Assembly (NCBI GenBank): GCA_014529385.2
Contig: CM043966.1
Span: 41,669,537 to 41,690,536, forward strand
Length of the DNA stretch: 21,000 bases
DNA from: Adiantum capillus-veneris
Lineage: Eukaryota; Streptophyta; Polypodiopsida; Polypodiales; Pteridaceae
Reading direction: 5' to 3'
The position numbers and the translations under genes are program-made. Positions within the stretch are counted from its first letter, which is position 1; every line of letters starts with the position of its first letter. Of the stretch, positions 1 to 10,700 are shown in pieces. Under the pieces are notes generated by a model, which worked only from the letters and a program-made list of their open reading frames with translations, was not told the origin of the DNA and made no database searches.

Positions 1-173
1 TGTTTTTCATTTCAAACGCAATGCTTTTGCAAAGTTGCAATATCCCGCACGAAAACACTTAAAGTTGTATGTGATTCCACAATTTGTTGATTCAGAGTCA
101 CAAAATATACAAAAATTCCTTTTTTTAGTGCTCAATAGACCCTATGTGCAAAAAATGTGGGATTTTTCTCAGC
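1..173 (-). mobile_element. Left flank: part of an interrupted minus-strand element (inferred)
   Basis: AT-rich DNA with no frame or motif of its own. Because the complete element is bounded by TTTAT duplications, this stretch was contiguous with 13341 onwards before insertion. It therefore belongs to whatever lies there, most likely the leader of the minus-strand LTR element whose PBS is at 14424-14441. Confidence 0.45.
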
Positions 174-178
174 TTTAT
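174..178. repeat. 5' target-site duplication TTTAT
   Basis: The five bases directly before the 5' LTR (TTTAT) are repeated directly after the 3' LTR at 13336-13340. A 5-bp duplication is what Ty3/gypsy integrases leave. It fixes both outer ends of the element and shows that the two LTRs belong to one insertion. Confidence 0.95.
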
Positions 179-374
179 TGTTAACCCTCACGGCACACGG
201 ACACCCATCACCTACGATGGACGCGTATTATGTATTTGGTAGAGTCAGGTACCGGGCTTGTCGGACCAATAGGGAAAGGTAGAGTGATCGTCGATGAGAG
301 GCGCACTTTAACTTGGACATTCAAGGGATTAGTTGGTTAAGCATGGGCGCCCAAGTGTGAATGGGGTGAGCTCC

Positions 375-381
375 TATAAAA
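375..381 (+). promoter_or_regulatory. LTR TATA box (TATAAAA)
   Basis: TATAAAA lies 197 bp into the LTR, after a GC-rich U3 segment and before a pyrimidine-rich stretch. It is the best candidate for the RNA polymerase II promoter that makes genomic RNA. Transcription would then begin near 405-412, making U3 about 230 bp and R+U5 about 345 bp. The start itself is inferred. The identical copy in the 3' LTR is at 12957-12963. Confidence 0.65.
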
Positions 382-625
382 GCCAACTAAACCTAATTTT
401 TACTCATTCTCTCATTTGTGCAATTGAAGAGTGCTCTTGCTCCATCTCCATCTTCTTCTTCTTCTTCACCTCCTTGTGTGTGTGTGTGAGAGAGAGAGAG
501 AGGGAGAGTGTGTGTGCGATCGAGCATTACGAAGGCACGACGGCGGCGAAGCGGTTGAGCGCGGCACGACTGCAGCTTCTTCTTCATCGCGGCGAGGAAT
601 CCACCACGAAGGCGAGCGTAGAGCG

Positions 626-631
626 GTGAGT
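626..631 (+). promoter_or_regulatory. Candidate 5' splice donor in U5
   Basis: GCG|GTGAGT is a near-consensus 5' splice site in the transcribed part of the LTR. The best downstream partner is CACCCTTAG ending at 1529, which follows a long C/T run (about 1489-1517). The implied intron of about 904 nt would remove the PBS, an upstream ATG at 777, the T-rich repeats, the A-tracts and the CCCAGG repeat. This is inference from motifs only. Confidence 0.3.
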
Positions 632-757
632 GACACACCCTTTGTTTTCTTGAGCTTGCTAGTTTAGGCTTGTTGTGTGCTTGGAGCCGTTTGTGGCTCG
701 CATACGGTGTATTGGCAAGTCCCTTGCTTCGACAGTGCGGCAAGGAGCGCACATTTT

Positions 758-776
758 TGGCGCCGTTGCCGGGGAT
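758..776 (+). promoter_or_regulatory. Primer-binding site for tRNA-Asp(GTC)
   Basis: TGGCGCCGTTGCCGGGGAT is the exact complement of the last 19 bases of plant tRNA-Asp(GTC), including the CCA tail. It starts four bases (TTTT) after the LTR end. Reverse transcription would prime minus-strand DNA here. tRNA-Asp is a common primer in Athila/Tat-like elements. A short upstream frame (ATG at 777, eight codons with stop at 798-800) begins just after it. Confidence 0.95.
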
Positions 777-859
777 ATGCCCTACACTAAGCTCGGTTAG
801 CACTTTACGCTTCCTTGTGGTGCAATCTCTATCATAGGAAAGGCAGGGAAGGAGTGTGT

Positions 860-1165
860 GGAAGGTTTCTGTTTTTTGCGTTTTCTGCAATTGCTGTCAA
901 GTTTCAATTTCTGCTATTGTCTGTGTTTTTTCAATTTCTGCAATTTCTGCATTTTCAAGTTCGGCGTTTTCAATTTCTGCAATTTTCTGCAATTTCTGCG
1001 TTTTTGCTGCATTTTCTGCAATTTCTGCGTTTTTTTTGCATTTTCTGTCAATTTCTGCAGTTTCTGCGTTTTTCTGTTTTTTTTGCAATTTCTGCGATTT
1101 TTCTGCATTTTCTGTCAATTTGCTGCAATTTCTGCGTTTTTTTCAATTTCTGCGTTTTTCTGCAT
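860..1165 (+). repeat. T-rich TTTCTGC degenerate repeat
   Basis: About 300 bp almost free of A on this strand, made of many irregular copies of CAATTTCTGCG, TTTTCTGCAATTTCTGC and TGCATTTTCTGTC. The period varies around 10-20 bases, which suggests slippage growth rather than a fixed satellite unit. It ends abruptly at A-tracts starting near 1167. Confidence 0.8.
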
Positions 1166-1351
1166 TTAAAAAAAAAAAAAAAAAATTCTTGAGAAAAAAA
1201 AAAAAAAATTTTGTGGAAAAAAAAAAAATAAAATTTGAAGGAAAAAAAAAATCGGAAATTAAAAACGCGAGCGAGCGGGCGGCGAAATTTTTTCGCGTGT
1301 CTCTTAAAACGGACGGGTTGGTTTGTATAAAAGATAGATCAGGATCATTTT

Positions 1352-1400
1352 CCCAAGCCCAAGCCCAAGCCCAGCCCAGGCCCAGGCCCAGGCCCAGGCC
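1352..1400 (+). repeat. CCCAAG/CCCAGG hexamer repeat
   Basis: Three CCCAAG units, a shortened CCCAG unit, then about four CCCAGG units in tandem. It lies 20 bp after a TATAAAAG motif in the leader. No function is evident. Confidence 0.85.
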
Positions 1401-1782
1401 TCAGTCCTCAGTCTTATGATATATACTAGACTCACTCTTATATATATACCCTACTCCCTCAAGAGAGAATGAGGGCATGTGGGACAAGTCCTCCACTCTC
1501 CTCCTTTCTCTTCCCACTTGCACCCTTAGACTTTCTAGTTTGGGCGTAGTTCCCTACTGGAAATTGACAGTTTTAGGGATTCCGAGGGCATAGAGTGACC
1601 AAACGGAGGGCTGTAAAGCACGGCACGACCCTCTGACCGATACGCTCGTTTCGAGCTATCACACGGCCCATTCCACGACACGCTCTAAAAAATCTAGCAA
1701 AAAAACAAACAAAAAACACGCTAAAAACTAGTCACAAGGCCTCCTAGAGCAGCTTTTTGACACCTTAGGGTATCAAAAGCAC

Positions 1783-4700
1783 ATGCACTTACGCTCTGGG
1801 CAGGTGCTAGAACACGAGCATATTGAGGGTGCCTCTGTTCATACGGATACCCATTACCCATCCACGATAAGCTCTAGACCCTCAGCGGGGACACAAGGTA
1901 GCACCACCCAAGACCCTAAAATAGCCGCTAGTGATTCCTCCTCCGACTCAGAAATCATGGAAGCATACCCTACCCAAAACACTGAGAGAGAAGGCCATGC
2001 ACCTCCCGAAGCTCCACAGCCTAGTACTAGTATGTTTAGCCGTTTCATGGAAACATTAGGTAGAGCTACTCGCTCGGAACCTGAGGCAAATGAAGCACAC
2101 GAAGGGGGTGGGGAAGTGGAATCTCCTTTCACATCGCACGTGGACCCCACACCCCCAAAGAGTGTCCATGTGGATATCCTACCAACTTCTTACCAAGAAG
2201 GCCCTGTTGAGCTGCCTCCTTCAGAAGTTCCCTCTAGAGTACCGTTGGTGACAAGTAAAACCACGGGGAGCAACATTGCTTCTACCTCACAAGAAACCGT
2301 TAACACGTCGACTCTAGAAGGATTGTTCATTAATGATCATTGGACATACAACCTCCACACTGAGGTGTTGACGGATCTACACTCTGGCCACGCCTACCAT
2401 GTAGGATGGATAGAGATTGTACAATCCACCTCTAGTGCCACGAGCATCGAAGATCAACAGAAAATGATCTGTAATGTTATCCATGGCATTATTCAATTAG
2501 AAAGGCAAAACCGAGGGGTAAATATACTCTCAACTGGCCCCATGAGATTTCTGGATACGAGCAAGGCTCAACAGCCTACTCTATCTCAAATGGAGACTCC
2601 TCTAATGAGCCCCATGGACCCATCTTACGTCATTTCACCTGGGGTCTCTATGCAATCTGAGCCTCCGAGCGAAAACTTTAGCTTCCCTAACTTGGCTCAA
2701 CCCTCTATTAAGGAAAACACAGTGCTCACTCCAGGGATAAGCCTGACAGAGAATGTACCGATGACATCTACGGTTAGCGCAGTGCCACTACCTAGTGTCG
2801 TAGTACCTAATATGGGGCCTCGACCATATGTGCCTCTAGCCCCTTATGCACACATGGCCCCCACACCTCCAATTGTACCACTTGCTTATGCTCCTCGAGT
2901 GCCGCTCCCTAGCCCTTATCCGAGTGGACCTATGCCCGGTTATGTTCCATATCCTGCATCATCCACACATATGCCAAGACCGGTACCCGTTCCTCTCCCA
3001 CATATGATTCCAAGAGTACCTCCACCGGCCCTGCCTCCTCACATAGGTGACTTGGCAGCGTTTGCTCAAACCATAGGTCGATCTATCGCGGAAAATATGC
3101 GTCACGCATCTGATAGAGAGCCTAGAAGTAAGGCAGTACAAATTGCCAAACTCACGCAAAAATTCAATGGGGACGAAGATGCTAGAAAACACATTGAAGT
3201 GTTTGAACAAGTATGTGATTCCTTAGGGGAACGCAACGAACTACATAAGTGCAACGCCTTAAGCTTGACATTAAGTGGGAAGGCTGGAGATTGGTATAGG
3301 ACCCTAAGGGTGGACGAGAAAACAATCTACCCTACCCTTCGTAGGTTGTTTCTAAAGGAGCACATACGAGAAGGTGTGCTTTGGGGTGTAGCATCTCAGC
3401 TACAGAAGGCCGAACGTAAGGAAGGAGAGTCAGTAAGGGACTTCATTAGTCGTCTAAAGCACTTAAACTCTCGTTGCCCTGTAAATGAGCGCTTCAACAA
3501 TAACCAACTGCTTGATCGATTCATTCGAGGGTTGAGGAATGAAGGAATCTATAATGGACTAGTGATTAGAGGTATCACAACCTGGGAAGATGTCACTGCC
3601 AATGCAATCCAACTAGAGGACAACTTGATGATAGCAGGCATGAGGGTGTCTACTGACACGAGATCCACTAGCTCACAAGCCATTGAGTATGAACCCATGA
3701 CTGCAAAGCCCATTGCCAATGAGCCAAAGGTATTTGAGACATTCTTGACAGACCTCACCAAGGCAATCCAAGAGTCTCTTAAGGATAATCGACCCCCTCA
3801 AAATAGTCACATGTATCCAAGAAGGGAGCAACAATGGTGTTCCATTTGCTTAGGCCCACATAGCACTAGTGAGTGCCCTACGTTTAGAGTAAAATTTAAT
3901 GGAACTTGCAACGCATGTGGTAGGTATGGTCACCAAGCTAAGGATTGTTTAATGATCAAACGTATGATGGCAAATAGACCACCTGTAGCCTGGACGGATG
4001 CACCTCGAGCTCCTGTATTGATGCCTGCTCCACCTGTTGAGCAGCTACCACAACACATGGTCCCTAGACCTCAAAATGTTGTACAAGCTACGCCGTTACC
4101 ACCTCCTGTGCTAGGACCGCAGCCCCCGCATCCAAGAGTCGCCCCTATGAACCAAGTGGGTTGCGAGCCATCTAATGCTTATGCAGATGGTTGTGAGGAG
4201 GAAATAGACACTAGTATTGCCTACGGACTTGATACATTGGAAGAGTGTCCTATATACTACATGGAAGATTGTTGGGGACAAGTCAAGCCGGTTTATCAAG
4301 CTGCTGCTCTCGCATCCAGAGGTCAAAATATCAACACCCAGGCTAGGAGGCCACCTCTTCAATGCTACGAGTGTGGTGGACCACATCGAGTAGCGGAGTG
4401 CCCTATTAGGCTGCAAAAGAATGCTGCACAGATGCAAGTGAATCAAGGGAGCACGTCTGCAATGCCAATACTCACATGTAATCGTTGTGGCATAGATCAC
4501 TTGATTGCCCAATGCCCCTATAACCCAAATGCGCCTAAAATCACACCCCTGAATTTGGTCGAAATTGCTAGTGTGACGTCGCCAATACCACCCGTCGCAC
4601 CCGCTTATGCGATTACACGGTCCATGCTTCAAGGGCCAAGACATATCCTCGAAGAGAGAGATACCGCGTCAGTTATCCAAGCAAAGAAAAAGAAGACACG

Positions 4701-7700
4701 AAGGAAGAAGTCGCAGAATACGGAAAATTCAAAGCCAAGTTCCAAAACAAACATAGGAACAGGAGATGACCCCGTGTATATGAATGACCTCGAAGATGAT
4801 TCAGATTCAGTCGAGACAATGGAGACTAGAACCAATACCACAAAGGGAAAGACCGACAAAGAAAACCGTAACATGGAACCAAATGAAAACCGAATGAGAG
4901 AAAACCATAAAGAGCCTCTGAAAACACCACAAGTGTTTCCAAATCCAATCCAAGACCCCCAAGAAAAACCGCAGGGGCAAAAAGGGAAGAATCGTAAAAA
5001 GAAGATTGGGACGTACCCAAACCCTGTAGACGAGATTAAGCAGGTGAAACATCTAAGAGGTTTAGTGGAGGAGACTCAAAGGAAACTAGAACCAGAACCC
5101 ATGCATGTAAAAATTCATGACACAGTGTTTCCCACGCAAGTTCATCCACCCCACATGAACCATAGACCGTTAGCCATATCTAGTATCATCCAAGAAGGGA
5201 GTGAGGACGGGACATCAGAAAGTGAGCATACACCCTTCTTATTGGAAAGGATGTTTAACGAAGGAATACCTGATCCCATTGAGGAATATGAGATTCCATC
5301 CTCACCAGTTCCTAGTCAAGGGCCTACACCCTGCAAAACGCCAATGAATGTTGCCAAACTAGTGGACTTCATGTCTTCTGAGGTCCGAACCACGATCATA
5401 GCAAAGCTGTATGGAGATCCTGAGTTATTCCTTGCACTTCGAGCATTCCTTAACGGAGAGCTACGAACGGGATTACCGCAGTTTGCGCAACCAAATAGGC
5501 CTGACTCGATTATGATTGATGAGGAAAATCATGTGCAATCACTTGACTTAGATGGACACGAGTCTGTGATCGAGGTACCCATTAACGAATTAGGGCAGTA
5601 TTTTGAAGGCGACGAGTCTAATGCGACCCTACCCATCACTACCAAGGGATTAACTATAAAGGGAATTCTTGATGGTGGTGCGGGAGTTAGCATCGTTACA
5701 AAAGATTGTTGGGAATCCATGGGAAAACCCCGCCTCAGTGTTACTAACATTGTGGTAAAGATGGCAAATGGTACCATAGCCAAACCTATGGGGATGCTCA
5801 AGGATCTTAAGATCAAAGTTCTAGGATACAAGGTGCGACATACGTTCATTGTAATGGATTTCTCTAAACACCTTATGTCATATGAAATGATTTTAGGACG
5901 ACCATTCATGAGGGAAGCACAAATGGTTCACGATTGGTCTAAAAATCATGTCTATTTGCAATTCCAAGACTCTGTCCTTAGAGTGGATTTGGTGACTGGT
6001 AAGGTACACCCCTTAGGGAGTAAAACCATTATTGATCATCGCTCTGACACCACAGTTCACTCGGCCCCACTACAATATTGTTACACTTGTAAGAAGGATA
6101 CAGACATTGGCCAAGATTCTCCTTATATGGATATCCTACCTGGGATGACTGAGTCGGACAATGTGGATTGGGTACACCTAGCTGCAACCATAGATACCTG
6201 GGGAAATAGAGGAACCACTTGGGTCACACCAGAGGGGGAAGAGGTACCACAAATTGCACCTCTGAACATGATAAGTGCCATACATGCATCTTCTAAGGGC
6301 AAGGCAATTGTGGACCAATCTGACAGTGACACTGATAGCTCAATAGAAGACTTTGACCAACACGACTTGGACACTGACTCCCAGAGTGAAACGGATTCTG
6401 AATCTCATGAATTAGAGAGTGGAGCAAGTTCACAGTCAAAACATTCGGAAGGATCGAGCACATCAACCGATGATAGCTCCTCCGAGAGTGAAGAGGACAC
6501 CAACGAGGACTCCTTTAGTGAGCCAGATCTAAATGCAAATCAAAAGCAGGTCTCAAATAAGAAAAAGAAAAACCTTAAGAGGCGTCGATATCGAGCCAAT
6601 GTACGTGCTAGGATAAACAAGAAGAGATCCTCAGCAGAATGGCTCAGTTATATAGGAGCATGCGATGCTCATCGAAAATTGGTAGACAATTGGGGTGAAT
6701 ATCTCCAAAATGTTATGTGGTGTAGACCACGACCCCATGACATAGCCCAATTAGAGATCATAGACAAGCCAAAGTTGAGCCGCACTGCAAGGAGGCGTCA
6801 AAACCAAGAGTTAGCTCGACAACACAAGAAAGCAGAAATGGAAGCACAAACCAACGCACAACCAGAATCCACAGACTTGCACCCTGCACCAGAACATTTC
6901 AAATCTTACACCACAGGGGAAGCAAAGGTTGTGTACACAAAAGCCCAAAGAATACCTATCGATGGGAATAATGGAATCTATGATGGTCCGGCAATAGTTA
7001 AAGAAATAGAATTAGCTGACCCCGGTGAAGAATCAAAACCTGTTTTTATTGCCCAAGACCTCACAGAAGTTGAAGAGGCGGTCCTCAAAGAGCTTCTCAA
7101 GGAATTCAAGGACGTATTCGCTTGGACATACCATGATATGAAAGGTGTTCCGCCTTCTGTGGTCCAACATACAATCCCTATGATTAGCACTGCGAAGCCC
7201 GTACAACAAAGACCCTACCCGATGAATCCTAAGTACGCAAAGATCATTCAAGAAGAACTAGAAAAGCTTATCAAATGTGGGTTCATATATCCTATTGAAC
7301 ACTCTGAATGGGTGTCGCCAATAGTTATCGTGCCAAAAAAGAATGGGAAACTCAGGGTGTGCGTGGACCTCAAAAAAGTTAATGCAGCTACTAGAAGAGA
7401 CCATTACCCCCTACCATATTCCGAACATGTACTCGAAAGAGTTGCAGGCAAGGAAGCTTATAGCTTTCTAGATGGGTACTCAGGCTACAACCAAATCACG
7501 ATAGCGCTAGAGGACCAAGCTAAAACTGCCTTCATCACAGAATTTGGCGTGTTTGCATTTCGTGTGATGGCTTTTGGCTTAACAAATGCCCCTGCTACAT
7601 TCCAACGATTAATAAACACTGCTTTTAAAGAATATTTGAGAGAGTTTTGTGAAGCTTTCTTAGACGACCTTTGTGTTTACTCTTCTTGGAAAGAACATCT

Positions 7701-10700
7701 ATCATGTTTGCGGAAGGTGTTTGAAAAATGTAGGTTATATCGTATCTCATTGAACCCGTTCAAATGCCAATTTTGGGTCAAGCATGGAGTTATTTTAGGG
7801 CATATAGTATCCAAGAATGGTATCTCAACCGATGAGAGCAAAATTAAAGTGATTCTAGAGTTACCACCACCAACCAATTACAAGGGAGTTCAAAGGTTCA
7901 TGGGACACGTGGGTTATTATCGACGGTTTATTTTATTTTTCGCTGAGATAGCACGTCCTTTGTACAAGCTTCTCATTGAATTTAAATGGACTGAAGAGTG
8001 TGACCAGGCCTATGAACAATTGAAGAAAACACTAGCAAGTGCTCCGATTTTAAGGACACCTAACTGGGATGTCATTTTCCATGTGCATATTGATGCATCA
8101 AACTTTGCTATTGGGTGTGTTCTCACTCAACCAGGAGAACATAAATTGGACTATCCCATTAGCTTTGCAAGCCGTCAATTGAACGATGCTGAAAGGAACT
8201 ACACCACTACAGAGCGAGAAGGTTTGGCAATGGTTTATGCAGTAAAGAAATTTCGCTACTACCTTCTGGCAAACAAGTTTGTATTTTATGTGGATCATCA
8301 AGCGTTGCTGTATCTGGTAAACAAGCCATGCTCCACAGGAAGAATCACACGATGGTTGTTAATTCTTCTTGAGTTTGATTTCACGATTGTAGTGAGACCC
8401 GGTAAAAGGCACGTCATGGCTGATCATTTGTCTCGCATACCCAATGGTGAAGCCCCTACAGGAGTTGATGATGAATTACCCGATACTTCCCTATTCATAG
8501 TTGAGACTATGCCTGAATGGAGTGAGAACATTGTTAACTTTTTAGTTAATGGTTTTCCACCCAAGGAACTTCGTAAGGATATCGCTCGAAGGCTAGTAAA
8601 AGAATGTGAATCCTATTGTTTGATTGCCGGAACCCTGTATAGATTAGGCAAGGACGATATTCTTAGGCGTTGTGCCCGCGAGGATGAATATTTGTATATC
8701 TTGCAAGAAGCACATATGGGCATAGCAGGAGGACATTTTTCAGGGGACCTGACTGCTAGAAAGGTGCTGCAATCAGGCTATTGGTGGCCAACTTTATTTA
8801 AGGATGCATCACTTTTTACAAAAGGGTGTGATGAGTGCCAACGTTACAAGACCACACAGCGCAAGGACAGAATGCCCTTACATCCTATTAAAGTAACCCA
8901 ACCATTTGAAAAATGGGGCTTAGACTTTGTAGGTCCAATTAGTCCCGCAGCTCGCAACACTCAATCTCGATATATTCTAGTTGCTACGGACTATGTAACA
9001 AAGTGGGCTGAAGCTAAGGCTTCACAAAAAGCTGACGCGAGGACAACAGCTAAGTTTCTTTTTGAGAACATTATCACAAGATTTGGTTGCCCTTTTGAAA
9101 TTGTTAGTGATAATGGTACCCATTTTATAAATGAGGTAATAAGAGAGCTTACCACGACCTTTATGATATCCCACCATAAGTCTACACCTTATTACCCGCA
9201 AGCTAATGGACAAGCCGAGAGCACCAACAAGACTCTAATCTCTATTTTAACCAAGACGGTTGAAGCTCATCGCACTGATTGGGATTTGAAGTTGACATCT
9301 GCTCTATGGGCTTATCGTACTACTTATAAAGTGGCTATTAATTGTACGCCATTCAAAATGGTATACGGCCAAGAAGCGGTTATGCCTTGGGAGTTTGTCA
9401 TTCCTAGTCTTAGGGTAGCTTCGCAAGAAGGATGGAATGGTAACCCCTTAACCGAGCGTTTGTTTATCTTAGAAAAACTAGACGAAGAGAGACAGTTGGC
9501 TGTGCAAAATGCTCTTGTGGAAAAGGATAGGAGAAAGAAGTGGTTTGATCGCCATGTGAAGGACAAGGATATCAAAGTTGGTGATAAAGTCCTTATGTAT
9601 GGAGTACGTAAAGAGAAGAAAAAGTTGAAATATGCTGGTAAAGGACCATATAGAGTATGTGAAATTACCCCACAAGGTACCCTTCGTGTGGAAACTCTTG
9701 ATGGAGTTGAAACCATTGGATTCCTCAATGGGAGTAAATTCAAAAGATATTATGATCCTTTAAGCCAAGAAGAACTACGGGCCATTCATCAAAAGAAGGC
9801 CGCCAAAGCACAAACCGAGTTAAACAAGATACAAGCTCAAGCTGAGGCTAAGGAGCGACAACAACGTATAAGACAAAAACGAGAGGCTAACCTTGGGGTC
9901 ACAAATGCATTCCACGTGGAAATCGAAGAGGATGGGTTGGACTCTGACACACCTCTACGATACCCCATTGAGTTAAATAGTGCCTATGGAAAAGTGCTAT
10001 ATAACGCCTTATTGGACACGGGTGCTAAATACAATCTGATATCCTATGGGGTGTGGTGTCAGTTAGGGAAGCCACCTCTATCTGAGAGTATTATCCAAGT
10101 CAAGGGTGTCAACAAGAAAAAAACTGCGGTTTTTGGAATCTGGCACACTTCTGTCAGTTATGACAATGGGGTGGTAGCTCAAGACTTTTTGGTCATGCCT
10201 ACTGGAACTATGGAGGGTAATATAAACCTAGGCCGCACGTGGATGATAGCCACCAAATGCACTATTGATTGGGGGACTGGGGGTGTTACAACGCAAAAAC
10301 CAACTCTTAGCCCTACCACTCAAACCATAGTCCCTGAGATATTGCCCAAGGAAATAAAACCCAAGACATTGCATGTCCAGGAGGTTGAACCATACGTCCC
10401 CATAGCCCAACTCTCTAGAGCTTCAACTAATGTAGTTGAAAGAAAGCTTGAGACACACAAGAACCATCCTAATATAACAGAGAAAACATACAAGTGGGTC
10501 CCTAAAACCTCTGTAGTGAGCATGGTTGATGCAAAAAAACGGAAACCTAGTAAGAACCGTACCACTCACTCCAAGAAAAGTAAGAAAATGTTGCGATGGA
10601 TCCCTAAACGACTATTGGAAGCCCAAGGCTACTATCAAGGAAATGATCAAATCTGGGTGCCAAAACGTAGATTGTGCTCTTACCTATCACCTGACCCAAG

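Larger units (their letters stand above)
179..753 (+). repeat. 5' LTR (575 bp)
   Basis: Starts TGTTAAC and ends GCGCACA, giving the usual TG...CA ends. It matches 12761-13335 base for base as far as I can read, at a constant offset of 12,582. Contents in order: U3 with a GC-rich 10-bp palindrome (344-353), TATAAAA at 375-381, a CTT-rich stretch around 450-466, a compound GT/GA microsatellite about 475-516, and a GTGAGT splice-donor-like site at 626. Its small open frames begin at non-ATG codons, are low in complexity and are not considered coding. Confidence 0.97.
754..1782 (+). other. Untranslated leader of the complete element
   Basis: Roughly 1 kb between LTR and the polyprotein ATG, with no protein I recognise. 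It holds the PBS, a T-rich repeat built on CAATTTCTGCG-like units (about 860-1165), three A-tracts separated by short spacers (about 1167-1250), a CCCAAG then CCCAGG hexamer repeat (about 1352-1400), a TATAAAAG at 1326-1333, a TATATATATA run near 1438-1447, and a pyrimidine tract ending in CCCTTAG at 1529. The last 250 bp contain complementary GC-rich stretches (AGGG at about 1606 and CCCT at about 1629). Such leaders usually carry packaging signals, but none is identifiable by sequence. The small frames across the T-rich repeat are low-complexity and not called as genes. Confidence 0.8.

Noticed and set aside
2-15. 14-base match between the window start and 20133-20146 (GTTTTTCATTTCAA)
   Set aside because: Flanks differ at once on both sides. 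A 14-base match is expected by chance in 21 kb of AT-rich DNA, so it is not evidence of an LTR pair.
333-667. Open frames inside the LTR (and the copies at 12915-13249)
   Set aside because: Low-complexity text over CTT and GT/GA repeats; the longest plus frame starts at TTG rather than ATG; they are present only because the LTRs are copies.
815-1419. Several overlapping frames of 64-187 codons in the leader
   Set aside because: Phe/Ser/Ala/Cys-rich or Lys/Glu-rich text produced by the T-rich repeat and A-tracts in all frames. No domain and no consistent start.
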